Notes: generated from the sequence alone by a model not told the origin. Counted from the first letter of the stretch, positions 1 to 12,777 are shown. The stretch is 64,000 nt of DNA from Melampsora larici-populina 98AG31 (GCF_000204055.1 NW_006768765.1:1720658-1784657), one strand, 5' to 3'. Numbers and translations are program-made.

Positions 1-2251
1 GCGCTTGTGATGAATTTGGATTGTGTGTTGGTCCCGGTGATGTTGAAAGCGAAGAGGTTGTATCATCAATACATGAGTTGGTCGTACTTTCAAATGTTTC
101 TTCAAAACAATTAATGCTTTCCTTATTTGTGATTCCGGGAAAACAATCCACGTCGAATGTGACGTCATGTGAGAAAACCGTCTTTCCAGAATCTAGTCGA
201 ATGCGATAGTTCTTCATGCCTAGTTGATAGCCTAAAAGAATGCCTTTGACACTTGTGTTGTCAAATTTCTTCCGGAACTGTTTGGGAACTAACACATATG
301 CACGACATCCAAACGGTTTTAATCTTGCAAAGTCAAACTTTCTTCCAAACCAAAGTTCATAAGGAGTTTGGTCATCGATTTTCTCCATAGGCGTGATATT
401 CTCAAGAAAAAGTGCCGTGCTGACAGCTTCTCCCCAAAAAGAATGAGGAAGGTGAGATTGTAAAAGAAGAGTTTGAGCCTTCTTAGTCGTAGTGTGATTT
501 CCACGTTCAGACACCGAGTTTTGTTGAAGGGTGTATGGAGCACTTAGGTATGAGATTGTTCCATCTTCCTCTAGCCACTTACCAAATTCATTGGAAATAT
601 ACTCACCACCTTGGTCATTGACCAAACTAACAATCTTACAATTATGCAAATTCTCAACCTCACCCTTGAACTTGATAAAACATGAGAAAGTCTCGGATTT
701 AGATTTCATGATATACACATATTTGTAATTGGTGAAAGAATCTGTAAGCTTGAAATAATAAAGGCCACCACCTTCAGATACAACTGAGATTCTACCACTC
801 AAATCACTGTGTACAACTTCTAATGGAAAGGTGGTTTTTGGAAGTGTACCGGAATATGAAAGTCGATGTCCTTTTGAGAGCATACATTCTTCACATACCC
901 AATGATCCGGCGCATGAACTCCATACATAATGTTTAGCCGTCGAGGATTGGTGTGTCCTGAACCCCTGTGTAAAACGGTGTAATCAGAAAGAGTCGTTTT
1001 GTTGCATGTAAGAGAAATTGACGTGCCTAAGCTAGCATCTAATTCAATGATTCTGTTCCTGATTTGACCACGAAAACCAGGCTTGCCTTCCTTCATCATT
1101 GCGATTATTCCTTTTTCATGTATAAAGTTATAACCATCATTCAGAAGACAACCCATACTAATCAATGGATTACTGAGATTGGGAACGTGATAAGCCGGTA
1201 AAATGATTTCTTCACCCAAAGAGTTACAAATGATATCTCCTTTGCCAGCAATGTGTATTACTCCTCCATCAGCAATAGATACATCAGAATGAGCTTCGAC
1301 GTAGTTGATGAAAAGTTCGCGATTAGAGATCATGTGATCCGAGCAAGCGCTGTCGAGTAAGATGTTACTGCCGTTTTCTTTATAATGACAAGATAAGGCA
1401 GATGTTTCAATTATGTCATCCACGTATGCAGCTTGTAAGACAGCAGTCGTTGCACGTGATCGACTCGGAACATTAGCTGGACGTAAGTTTGGGAATTGAA
1501 TCCAGCAAGATTCTAATTTGTGACCAGTCACAGCAGGATTGTGTCGACCATTTGAACAGGTGGGATATGGGTACCGTCGACCTGATTGACGTGGTGGTGG
1601 TCGACTCGTAGCCAGTGCTGTGGAATTGGAGTCATTTCGGTGTCGCTCGTTGTATTTGACTAGATGAGCGTCGAGAGTATCCAAGACTACCTTCGTCTTT
1701 AAAGGACGTTTGGTATCGAGGATGGCAATTGTAGTCTCCATAGTGTTGGGTAACTTGCCGACAATGGTTTCAGACATTAATTCTTGAATGTCTTCGGTGA
1801 AGTTGATGCCGCAAGCGTGCATAGTGGCCAGCGCGAATCTCGTATCTTTGATATATTGAGATAGAGATTGATAGATGATTCAAGCAAAGGAAGAATATGC
1901 TCTGCCTTTACTTCCCGAAGTCGTGGACTGGAATTTTTCTTTCATAAGTATCCAGATATCCAAAGGTTTACTGATGAGACCTTCGGATTCAACCATGATT
2001 CGATACTGTTGACTCATATGAGAGTACATGATACCCGCTGCTTTATGTTGTCGTATAACGTAGGCTTCGTAGAGAACTTTCTGTTCACGAGGAACTGGGA
2101 ACTCGGTAGGTGGTTCGATGGGTGTGGCTTCGGAGTCGATGAACTCGTCTAAGGTGGCAGACATGAGCGCTCCGGTGATATCACCTTTCCACTCAGGATA
2201 GTTGTCATTGTCTAGTTTGACAATGCGAAGTCTAGCTTCAGAAGACGACAT
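1..2251 (-). pseudogene. Copia Gag-Pol polyprotein, partial, one in-frame stop
   Basis: The start is placed at 2251 (MSSSEARLRIV), because the codons upstream to 2347 lie in the leader. Domains in order: Gag of the UBN2/DUF4219 type with WKGDI near the start; an in-frame TGA at 1880-1882 in mid-Gag; a zinc knuckle of form CSNGRHNPxxxGHKLESCW near 1550; an aspartic protease region with LLDSACSDHM near 1350, where most Copia proteases have DSG or DTG; an HHCC finger (GHTNP...CEEC) near 900-960; and an integrase core with DLSG, VNDQGGEY and SERGNHT as the D, D and E positions. Past the TGA the frame is open for more than 600 codons to the window edge. Because the stop interrupts Gag rather than separating Gag from Pol, a nonsense mutation is likelier than programmed readthrough. 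Confidence 0.85.
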
Positions 2252-2411
2252 AATGATGACAACGATTGAGATGATGAATGAAACGATGAAAAGTGTAGTG
2301 TGTGTGTGATGAAAGAACATAGGTCGTTCGATAGTGTGCGATAGCAAAAAAAATTCTGAGTTTTCGTGTGGTGTGACGAGATGATGTGATGCGATGTTAT
2401 ACAGCTAGTGA

Positions 2412-2426
2412 GCTGGGCTCATAACC
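2412..2426 (-). promoter_or_regulatory. Copia primer-binding site, half-tRNA-iMet type
   Basis: On the element's sense (minus) strand this reads GGTTATGAGCCCAGC. The plus strand reads GCTGGGCTCATAACC, which matches the anticodon arm of eukaryotic initiator tRNA-Met (CAU anticodon followed by AACC). It lies two bases inside the LTR terminus (CA at 2429). Drosophila copia is known to prime from such an internally cleaved tRNA-iMet, and the same mode is inferred here. Confidence 0.75.
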
Positions 2427-2428
2427 AA

Positions 2429-2695
2429 TGAAACTAGCAACCTGTGATTAAGAACAGGTTATTAGCTTTTATAGGAAAGCTAACACACTGATCGAAAGAA
2501 TCAACAATCTGAGAAATGAAGATTGTGAGACAAAAATAATTATGAGTTCGATGAAGAGAAAAGGTTACATAGATGAAAGTGTGAAACCTTTTATAAGAAC
2601 TCAAATATGACGTCATTACAAGTTAATGATGTAAGCAAAAGAAAAACTATACGCGCATAATAGAAGAGCGCGTCACTACTATCTCAATTTTTGTG
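2429..2695 (-). repeat. 5' LTR of the Copia element (outer end approximate)
   Basis: The sense-strand LTR ends in TTTCA at 2429, next to the primer site. It holds a TATA-like TATAAAA at 2589-2595. The outer border is not visible, because the partner LTR is outside the window. About 2695 is the limit set by the LINE-like frame beginning at 2697. Confidence 0.5.
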
Positions 2696-2696
2696 A

Positions 2697-2936
2697 TCTC
2701 GAAAAGGGACAGACCTCGACGATCTTCCAACTTCAATAGGGTCACTGTACCTTCAAGTGTACCTTCACAAAATCAAACAACGCGATTCAAACCAAGGTGA
2801 TGAATGTCATGGGAAAGAAGATGTTGAACATGATCTGATTGATTGTGAAAAATATAGGACACAGCGTAAACATTCTAGACAAGCACTAGTACAAACAAAG
2901 CCTTTATGGAGCTTTGTAGATAATGAAAAGTTCTGA
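2697..2936 (+). pseudogene. LINE-type reverse transcriptase C-terminal remnant
   Basis: This is a 79-codon open frame without its own start. Its pattern is QVYLHKIKQRDS, then DECHGKED, then EHDLIDCEKYR. That matches the C-terminal end of non-LTR retrotransposon ORF2 proteins, where a Leu-x-x-Tyr-Leu-His-Lys segment precedes a C-x-C...H-x4-C knuckle followed by Tyr-Arg. One cysteine of the usual C-x-C is missing, which suggests decay. It begins where the Copia LTR appears to end, so the Copia element may have inserted into this older LINE copy. Confidence 0.6.
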
Positions 2937-3706
2937 TCAAACCCGCCACGGACAAATACCCTTTGCATTTTATCCATCAGACAAACTAAACCTCAATTTC
3001 ACTACAATTTCCTTTTTGTGTTCTATTTGTTTACAAGCCTGGATGATCAAACGGCAGCGAGGTGGGAGGAGGGAATTTGATCCATTGGCATCACAGTCTC
3101 AGATTTCATTACTAAGTTGTACCGATGCATCTATTCTATCTTGAACAATTTACAAAACACTTGGTTCCCACATAATTCAAGTTAAAGCATTGGTTTCTAC
3201 ATCAACCAAGTTACTGTTGAGGCAGATGCAGGATTGGAAGTCGTGGATGGGTGTGATGAAATGAAGAATCGACTATAATAGATGAAATCTATTGATATGC
3301 CTTTCCATGCCGTACTGATCAGTATAGATCCGTCAGGTTTATCTAATCACAGCTCAGAGATTAAATATGCTATATGTCATGATGACTTACATGAAATTGA
3401 CAAATCATTTTGGAAAATCAAAGAGGTTTTTTTTCGAAAACTTTTTTTTTTCTAAATGTTGGCAATCCTGCAGATGGGTATGATAATGTGATGCAAAGAA
3501 ATTCTGCAAGGTCCTCCGGAATCCAAACATCATTGCAATATCTAAATTTTTGTATTTGCCGTCCAAAATTCTGAAAAATTAGATCCAATATAACAATCTA
3601 GGAGTCTATACTATCATCCATTCCCATGATCCATCAATGGGACATCTCATCCACACTCGCCAAGATATTTGTCTAAAGATCCAGCTTCTACACAAAGAAT
3701 CTAAAT
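2937..3706. other. Intergenic, no gene recognised
   Basis: This AT-rich stretch lies between the LINE remnant and the 3' end of the ELMO gene. Its open frames (for example 2923-3144, plus) show no motif. The part nearest 3700 should contain the ELMO 3' UTR. Confidence 0.5.
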
Positions 3707-5325
3707 TTACATCCCAGTATCTTTGCCAAGGTTGCCTTCAATCTCATCAATCCATCCAACCCCATGCCCACCAATCAATCCTTTTACCAAACCTGATTCC
3801 ACAGATCCCTTGAACACCTTAAACTTGCTTTCAAATTGCATCACATTAGGTGGTGGATCTAGCCTTCTCCAAAATGAATGAAAAAGAAAAGTTAATTTAG
3901 TTTGTAGGATTAGAAATGGCAAAAGTTCAATTGGTACATCTATCTCTTCATATGATTTGTCTTGAATAGGAGATAATAGAAAGTATTGTAATTGATGTTG
4001 TTTTGCCAATGAGATACACCACCACGTGATATTGATGGAAGCTAGTGCCCATGGATACCTGTTCAAGTCAGTGAATTAGCAGAATGCACGATAAGACGAC
4101 CTGATCGGGTTATGTGATCTACGCACCAGGACGGTCCTCCATCCACGGCTTCCGCAACAAGGTCTTGAGCTGCCTTTCCATAACGATGTCCAAACAATAT
4201 CAGAGCATCAAGCCTGTGATTCACGAGTCAAGTATGATGTCAAGTCAGCCAATCAGACTGACCATTGACTTTATCGGATTGTAGTATGAAAAACGTTGAC
4301 TAGATAACTTACCCTAAAATTGCAGAACCTCGAAAGTCAGTCGAAGGATCTGAACCCTGAAAGCCAATCTGGATTTCATTGAAATGGTTTTGAGAATATT
4401 AAACTAACAATCGAGCCAGGCAGTTTGGTTCGCAACAAGTACTCACATCCTGCCATGATTTGGTATGAAGCGATTCGAGTGGCTTCCCTGGCTTGAGCAA
4501 TTTCCAAAGCTATGTAATCACATCTAGTCAATACATTGTAATATTTCCTGCTGAAAATCAATTTTACTTACGTCTCTCAGTCTTGATGAGTCAGTCGCAG
4601 GATTATAGGTTGTATTGGAGCGTGCTAAAACCATCTTGATCGATTGATCGGCGGCTCGGGTCCGATTGAGGCAGAGTACCAACGTAGGAGTATACTAAAG
4701 AACCAAGCAAACGAGATTAGAAATGCGATGCCACATCCTTATGTAATATCACGATAAGGAAAAATTACCACTGGGTCTATTGATTTGACGCTTAAAATGG
4801 CCAGCGCTACATCCTCTGTGTCGGTGGAGCCAGTGTTCAGAGTTGCTTTTTCGTTCTGTTTTTTAAACCCATCAAGAGAGACTTGAGACCTATTTCAGTT
4901 GCCAACAAAGTGTCCAAAGAGCTCACCATCAATGTTACTGAATGTCTCAGAGCCCAATCAATCCTCCAAACCGCCAAACCATCTGAGAGCTCATCAGTTC
5001 CAGACCGCGCCCCTGACCCCTCATCATCATCAGGCTCGTCCAGGTAATGTGAAGTAGCCGTCACTCGGGAGGCATGTGCTAATCTGAGTGCACGACCAAT
5101 TTCGCTAGTGTTGGTTTTAGACTGACTGCAGACCAGGCAAACGCACTTAAAGGCAAACTTGATCGACCGATGTAAGGCAAGTAGGAAAGATGAATAGGGC
5201 GAGTTGACGATGAATTGTCGCCATACATCGAGGAAAGTAGGCACTGAGAAATGAAAGACAATGAGAGCCCAGTAGGATGATGGTTGGATGGGCTTGAATG
5301 TGGTCCTCGAGTTTGAAGAGCTCAT
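3707..5325 (-). CDS. ELMO/CED-12 domain protein
   Basis: ELMO-domain proteins act with small GTPases: ELMO1-3 serve DOCK-family Rac exchange factors, and ELMOD proteins are Arf/Arl GAPs. The model has seven exons on the minus strand: 4927-5325, 4769-4855, 4572-4694, 4447-4509, 4313-4368, 4127-4213 and 3707-4058. All junctions are GT-AG and in frame, giving about 388 residues. The ELMO signature spans exons 4-7: LWKLLKPGKP, then W-x-x-IGFQGSDPSTDFRG, then LDALILFGHRYG, then YPWALASINITWW. The N-terminal 130 residues are less conserved; an acidic Asp/Glu-rich patch is visible there. ELMOD-type Arf GAPs carry an Arg in the W-x-x-x-GFQ...DFRG segment, and an Arg is present (DFRG). This fits an ELMOD-like protein better than the multi-domain ELMO1, but the partner GTPase is not known. 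Confidence 0.85.
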
Positions 5326-5712
5326 GGTTGAGCGACAAAAACCATCGTGACCTCAAGGTGTGGCCTTGAGCTACGGCCCCGCCGGGCCTATGTCATGGTA
5401 CCGCGGGCGCTACTTCGCGACGACTTAACGACCTGTGTACGTAACTGACATGGTAACCTGCTCTGTGTTTCACGTGGACGGCCCTCGTTGCGGCTCAGCA
5501 GACTTTCTCACACCTCAGCTTCTGACTTTGAACAGCCACCCTCATCCACCATCTCGCCCAAATTTTCCCTAATCGGCTTTTATCCTCTATAATCAAAATC
5601 TGAGCCATCCCGAACTCTCGAACGAACAACGCTTCAATCCGCCCTTTGAATAAATAGTTACCATCAATCTACCGCTCGGCCTTCCAAACAAAGTTTTTCC
5701 GCCCACTTCAAA
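5326..5712. promoter_or_regulatory. Shared divergent promoter region, ELMO gene and SERF-like gene
   Basis: A 387-bp interval separates two divergent start codons. It is locally GC-rich (5370-5500), unlike most intergenic DNA here. No canonical TATA box is obvious, and its role as a bidirectional promoter is inferred from position. Confidence 0.5.
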
Positions 5713-6137
5713 ATGACACGTCAGTCCATCAATCTATTTTGGACTTCTACATGCCTTATTCGCCATGAAAGTCCTCACGTCGAATCATTGGTCTATTTAT
5801 TAATCAGGTGGAAATCAAAGAGAAAATGACCGAGCAAAAGCTGCAAAGAAATTAGCTGACCTTCAAAAATCAAAGAACAAAGTTTCGGGTGCAACTTTGA
5901 CTAAACGAAAAGAAGATGATGCCCAAAAAATGCGCGAGAAACAAGCCGTTCGTTGTCATAATCTCATCGCTTTTTTCGATCCTTATTTGCAAATTAAAGG
6001 GGCTAACCTCTGAACTCCTCTTTCCTTCGTACTTCATCATGACAATGCAATTTCAATTTTCGTCGCATAATATCCAGAAAGCCCTTGCTGAAAAAGAGGC
6101 CAAAGCAGGAGGAGGTGGTGGTGGAGTCAAATCATGA
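5713..6137 (+). CDS. SERF-like small EDRK-rich protein
   Basis: There are three exons: 5713-5719, 5808-5947 and 6078-6137. They encode 68 residues. The start is MTRGNQRENDRAKAAKK, which follows the 4F5/SERF family pattern (MTRGNQRE...AR.K..KK). A basic Lys/Arg-rich middle follows, then a helical AEKEAKA tail and a Gly run before the stop. SERF/MOAG-4 proteins are small, disordered, highly charged proteins known to modify protein aggregation. The second intron uses a GTTCGT donor, a form also needed in the Pfs2 and methyltransferase genes nearby. If it were retained, the protein would end about 20 codons later without the Ala/Gly tail. The first exon holds only two and a third codons, and that junction falls inside the conserved MTRGN motif, which supports the start. 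Confidence 0.85.
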
Positions 6138-7074
6138 CCATTCGAGTGCTGTACCTATCACTCGCTTTCAATCATTCCAACCCAATTCCCTCCTACAATC
6201 AGATTCGAGTCTCAATCCAATCGGAATTTTCAATCAACTTGCTTAAACTCTCCTACCTCGAGATTTGTTTTTAACCAGTCTTCGATGAAGTTCTCTGTTC
6301 ACTGCTAACAAATAAGATGGCGAAATGGCTCCGGATGGGATCCAAACTGTTTTGGGAGCTAGAAGGATTGTCAAAGACCCGCTTTTGAAAAATTAGGTAC
6401 ACAGTACCGGGATCTTTGTTTAAAACTTGTACACTGAACCTTACTTTCTAAATATTTTCTGCCATTATTCTCTTCTTCCTGGTTATTGATCTTCTGTTCA
6501 ATTCAAAACCAAAGATATCAGCTACCATTATAGATTGTCGTTTTTTTTCTTTTCTTCTGCCTTACTCTTACTGTTCATAATTCCTAAAATCTTGCACCTG
6601 AAACTCACTCGATTTGTTTCCTTACTTGGAAATTATTGGCAAAAACCAAAAACTTCCAATCATGACTTGTTTGAATCCATACTTTCTTCATGCAAAGCCT
6701 TCGGGCGGCGTCTTCTGAGGAGTGATGTCTTCCGCTATGAGCTTCAAAATGGGAGGTTGCTATTGTGATGGCCACGTCATCACACATATACAAGACGCTG
6801 GGATCACAATTCCTAGAACCAATGAGTTCCTTACTACAGCTATTTCAAATTAAATATGCCTGTCTGACCAGCCTGAATGGGCTGATCACACAATCAGCAA
6901 GAAGTAACAAAACTAGATCAGGATCACCTGCAAGCATCTATGTATTCTACTTCTCCCTGTCGTAGAGCGCTACCTGATGTTATGTACAATCTTTGGGAGC
7001 AGAAACTGCTACAGGTTTCTAAGCACTGCCGACATATACCACTGTGGATGGATACGCAGTACACAGGGAGAAGT
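6138..7074. other. Intergenic, no gene recognised
   Basis: This holds the SERF-like 3' UTR and AT-rich sequence. Short frames here (such as 6535-6768) lack coding signs. Nothing else is recognised before the MITE at 7083. Confidence 0.5.
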
Positions 7075-7082
7075 GTGACAGG

Positions 7083-7642
7083 TCAGCCCGAGCCCCGATC
7101 GCTACCCGTCGAGTAGTGGCTCGCCCGGCCCCGAACCGACGGGTAGAGAGACCTCCCAAGCCCGTTCGGGGGTCCCCGAACGAGTTTTTTTTGAAAAATT
7201 GTCTGCCCGAACCCCGACCGGGTTCCCCGCCGGGGACTCGCTGGCTGGACCAAAAAGGGTCCCTCACCCAGGTTTGAACACCGGACCGGGTCATTTATCG
7301 ATATTGATGCCAAATACATTGAAAAAAAGTGTCCACTTGATGTTTAAATTGCACTCAGGGCCTCACATCACAGCCATGGCAGTGCTGGCAAGGTTCCCAT
7401 GTGCTTGGTAGGGCCTCCCCTGACAATGGACTAGGTAGTTTTTACCTGTGATGGAGTGTTTTAAATACATTTTTTACTCGTCGGGTACCCGGCGGATAGT
7501 ATTTTTTTCGATTTCTACGCCCGACACCCGACTCGCGGGGATCCCCGATCATCGGGGGTTGTAGAGCCTCCGCCCGAATCCCGGACCTATCGGGGACCCC
7601 GTCGGGTCCCCGATCGGGGGGCTGGTCCGGGGCTCAGGCTGA
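7083..7642. mobile_element. hAT-type MITE, GC-rich, 560 bp
   Basis: The left end reads TCAGCCCGAGCCCCG and the right end is the inverse of TCAGCCTGAGCCCCG. The element is flanked by an exact 8-bp duplication, GTGACAGG, at 7075-7082 and 7643-7650. An 8-bp target duplication is the hallmark of the hAT superfamily. The ends are packed with short GC-rich direct and inverted units around CCCCGA/TCGGGG, resembling the subterminal repeats that hAT transposases bind, while the middle is ordinary AT-rich DNA. It encodes no transposase and so is non-autonomous. Its TIR differs from that of the full hAT element at 39678-44211, so a different source would be needed. Confidence 0.85.
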
Positions 7643-7650
7643 GTGACAGG

Positions 7651-8053
7651 AGTTCATCCAACAATTTAGCAGAGTTCAAATAAAGCCTGTGTAGTGAGTT
7701 AATGAGTAGCTTTAATGAGTTCAGCTATAAGGGTGAGGGAGGGTGGAGGAAGACAGTTTGCATCCGCAGCTTTATTTTGACTTGAATCTCTAACTTATTG
7801 ATAAACTCATAGCAACGATATAGAAATGTGACTTCATAGGCAAGCTCAAAGGGTAGTCAGTATAGAGACCAGGGGCTCTTGGAAGTGCACTCTCTTTGCC
7901 AAAGGAACTGGCTATTGCAAGGTATAATTTGTAACTCCTAACAATATGAAGAAGATTTGAATGTTGAAAATGAAGAAACTTTCAAACAAAAAAAATAGTT
8001 AAAACTACAAAATTACAACGCAATAATGAAGCACGCGAGAAAAAAAAGGAAAT
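7651..8053. other. Intergenic, 3' flank of histone H4
   Basis: No gene is seen. The part next to 8053 should be the H4 3' UTR. An A-rich stretch lies at 7985-8050. Confidence 0.5.
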
Positions 8054-9683
<1,630 letters not shown>

Positions 9684-10277
9684 TTTAAACAGCCTTTCTA
9701 CCTTTTACTTTTCCTTCGCCCCTTTGCTCTCTTTGTAATATCTACATACGCTCTCGTTTTTGTAAAGTGAAGTCCTTGGTATTTTAATGTGAATTCAACT
9801 TGGTCTGCGCTCCTGCTATACAAGAACCTCGTGTCATGTTGCACTCATCCTCAATGAGAAGATTCATAAGAAATGTAACCCAATCAACTTGCTTCATGAA
9901 TAATTTCATACCATCGCAACCATAGTGCTCGGCCCTACTCAGTGCTCACCCAAGCTGAATAAGCCCTTTCACAAACTCACCCGGGTATCCTTACGAGTCC
10001 TTACAACACAGTCGCCAGTGAACCTTTTACCTCGAAAATATGTATCTTCAATCTTTTACTCATGCGGACTGTCAAGGCGGTAGCCAGCAACCCTTGCATG
10101 CATTTATTTTGACGCAATGCAGCGATTGATCAAGCAGTCGATGGATAGGCTCTGTCATGTTCCGTTAACAAGCGCATACACCCGCCCATCCCATCGCGTT
10201 GATTGAGATATGTACAAATCAGAGATGATCAGCAAGTTTATAAAATGTAAAAAGTCCATACAATCATAATGAATTGC
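9684..10277. other. Intergenic between convergent H3 and SDR genes
   Basis: Two genes converge here, so the interval should hold both 3' UTRs and terminators. No open frame or repeat is recognised. Confidence 0.5.
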
Positions 10278-11926
10278 TCACGACAGGATACCTCCATCCA
10301 CGTTCAAGACCAAACCATCACAATACTGACCGCCCTTTCCACAAAGCTATTGAGAAGACATGAAATCCAAAGCTATCAGTGAAATCCATAGACGGCAACT
10401 TCAGATCCGTAGTAGTAAAGGTGGACTTGCATAAAGCACAGTGGCAGCCATCTCTTCAAGTTTGCCTGTGCGGCCTATTGGTATTCCATCCTGTAATGGA
10501 TGAAATGTATCTGATACAGCAGTCTTTCCACGTCTGTCGATAAGCAAAATCAAAGGAAAGTAAAGCACAGAAGAATGAAATCAGTATCGTACTTATAAAT
10601 ATCTATTTGAGCTGAACACCCAACTCATCACTTGGCTTCCTTGACGTCTAGATATATAACAAAAGTTCATTCAACGTCAGTCGAAATTTTCCTCAAGATC
10701 ATCAGTAACTCGAACCCGAGAATGATCAGATCTCTTATCGAGAACCAATTTGACTTGTTCTGACCATCTCAGAGGGAAATAAACCAGGTGCAATAGCATT
10801 GAATCTGATTCCAAGCCTGCCAACCTCGGTTGCCATCATCCTGTTATTCATGAGCCACTTTTGAGTATCCATTCAACTTTATTCTTTGTTGAAATATGCG
10901 GTCAATGAGAACTTACTTTGTCAAGTGATTTGCAGCTGCCTTGGTTGCGTTGTAGGCAATATGATTCGCCGATACTTTGAGCAATCCACCCTAATAAACA
11001 ATCAAGAAAAAACATCAACTTTCAAATCTAATTTGCTTTCAATTGAAAAACACTCACCACTGAAGTGATATTGATCACCCCACTACGATAATGTTCTTTC
11101 TTTCCTTTCTCAAGTAAAGGAAGAAAACAAATCGTAGAAAAATAAATAGCTGATACATTTGTACGCCAAACTTGATCCCATTTTTCAAAGCTATCAGATT
11201 CTAGATTTTCAGCTAATTCTTGGGCTGATTTATTTGGTGATACATCAGTATAAGGACCTGAAATTCCTGCATTATTGATCTTTGAAAATCGGGTTTTAGT
11301 TCAGGAAAGTCAATTGATTATTGATATAGATCAGTTGGACTCACTAGGATTTGAATTCCATTTGGCTCTTGATCTTCGATTTGTTTGACTACTCTCTTCA
11401 AATCGTCCTTTGATGTGACATCTGCTTGAACCCTTTTTTCCCACTCAGATTATCTGATCAGTTGAATCATTCCATCCGATCAAATGTTCGACTTTTGTAG
11501 CTCGGTTTGAAATTGACTTACCCAATTATCTTACCAGTAACATGTTTTTGATAATAATTAACAGCCCTAGTCAATACCTCTTCACGACGTCCGGTGATGT
11601 ATACTAGGATATGCGCCAAATACATTAAGGGTCAGAAATTCAGTAAGATATGGTCAAGTGAGGACAAAATCTATACCTGTGGCGCCGTGAGTCGCGAGTG
11701 CCTCAGTACACATCAAGCCAATGCTGATGGAGAACAAAAATGATAGTGAAGGATTTATTTTGTTAATGTTCCGAGATGTCAAAGGATCTCAAACAACTCG
11801 ATTGATAACTCACCCAGTCCCACCACCTGAAATGACGGCCACGAGACCTTTGACAGAGAAAAGAGATTCAAGTGAGAGAGCTTTGTTGAGCTCTTGATGA
11901 GGGTCTTGAGCGGCAGCGTTAGACAT
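10278..11926 (-). CDS. Short-chain dehydrogenase/reductase, tandem copy 1
   Basis: This is a classical SDR oxidoreductase that binds NAD(P)H; the substrate is unknown. There are ten exons on the minus strand: 11814-11926, 11677-11723, 11522-11603, 11345-11432, 11058-11279, 10917-10990, 10765-10840, 10625-10647, 10431-10533 and 10278-10346. They encode 298 residues. Family marks: the cofactor loop SGGGTGIG near residue 35, GRREE after β2, ADVT, NNAGISG, INITS with the catalytic Ser, Y-N-A-T-K for the catalytic Tyr and Lys, and a C-terminal GGQYCDGLVLNVDGG. The N-terminus (LFSVKGLVAVISGGG) resembles fungal proteins often labelled RhlG-like 3-oxoacyl-ACP reductase; that name is a similarity label only. 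Intron 8 uses a GTTGGG donor and intron 9 a GC-AG donor (GCAAGT, at 10430 on minus), where the paralogue has GTGAGT. Confidence 0.88.
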
Positions 11927-12777
11927 GTTGCTTGGGGATACTGTTAGCTCAAGTTGATAGTTCTGGTAGAATGGAAAATACTAGGGAAAGAACGGTCAAG
12001 AGAATCAATGCGATTTGAAAAGTAAAAGGTAAATCCTTTTCACTTTGGTATCACCGTCGAACTTCTCTGGCTTATGGAGGACGGTCAAGAGAAGCATCCT
12101 AAAGTGAAATCAGAACTCTATTCACAGAATTGTGAAATTGATCAGAAGACCTGAAAATTCGGTCATCGGACGACATCCGTGCACGTTTGAGTGGTGTAGT
12201 CAGTCGCCATCATAAAGAGCATCTAGATAGCGGTCTCTGCTCCCAATGGTAAAGGTACCCGTGTTGCCCATCTTTTGCTTCTCTTTTGAAAACTTCAGTC
12301 TCTATTTTCATATGTCCACTTTTGGTGCAAAGCGTTTTTTTGTGCGTTGCATGGGCTTTCTTTTGATAAGAAATTAATCTTGATTATTCAGGAGCATACT
12401 CATATTTAACAGTGACCTTTGTTTTACATTGTCTTGGACTTGATCAAATGAAATTTTATACTTGTCACAAGAATCTTTTGATAGGTTTAGATTAAGCTTT
12501 TTGCAGGGACTGATCATCTTATATGATAATTTGTTTTTTTAATTGATACAACAACGATAAGAAACCTTAGCATCATCTTCTGATGCAAAATGGCTTGGCG
12601 CGCTCCATAGACGCTTGACAGATCAACACACAGATGGATTGGTCCTGTGTTTATACAAACGCCAACCAAAATGATTGTTATCGGTCAGTATATTCTACTT
12701 GGTTTGGAGGTTTAAACAGTGGAGAGCGCATAAATCATAAAAGGATGTCTGGCATGTATGGCATCGAGATCAATGAC
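11927..12777. other. Intergenic between tandem SDR genes
   Basis: The part next to 11927 is the promoter of SDR copy 1 and the part next to 12777 is the 3' flank of copy 2. Fragments similar to promoter DNA upstream of copy 2 (for example CTTCTCTGGCTTA near 12063 and 14590) show that the duplication included upstream sequence. Confidence 0.5.

Larger units (their letters stand above)
1..2695 (-). mobile_element. Ty1/Copia LTR retrotransposon, 5' part
   Basis: A Copia-type element on the minus strand runs off the left edge. In sense order the window holds a 5' LTR (ending in CA at 2429, outer end unresolved, probably near 2695), a half-tRNA primer-binding site, a leader, gag, protease, the GAG-pre-integrase zinc finger and the integrase core. 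Reverse transcriptase, RNase H and the 3' LTR lie outside the window, so no target-site duplication can be tested. A TATA-like box (2589-2595, minus) sits inside the LTR. The Gag-Pol frame is open apart from one TGA, so this copy may be a recent insertion that has begun to decay. The outer LTR limit is inferred from the start of LINE-like coding sequence at 2697. Confidence 0.85.

Noticed and set aside
4837..5325. One continuous frame of the ELMO gene's first exon to 4837
   Set aside because: The last 30 codons read through a GTGAGC donor; splicing there joins the next in-frame exon, so the shorter exon end was used.
5360..5470. tRNA or rRNA fragment in GC-rich DNA
   Set aside because: No cloverleaf arms; it is promoter DNA between divergent genes.
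7019..7411. Overlapping open frames on both strands at the GC-rich MITE
   Set aside because: They arise from GC-rich repeat words lacking stops. The MITE explains them, and no protein motif is present.
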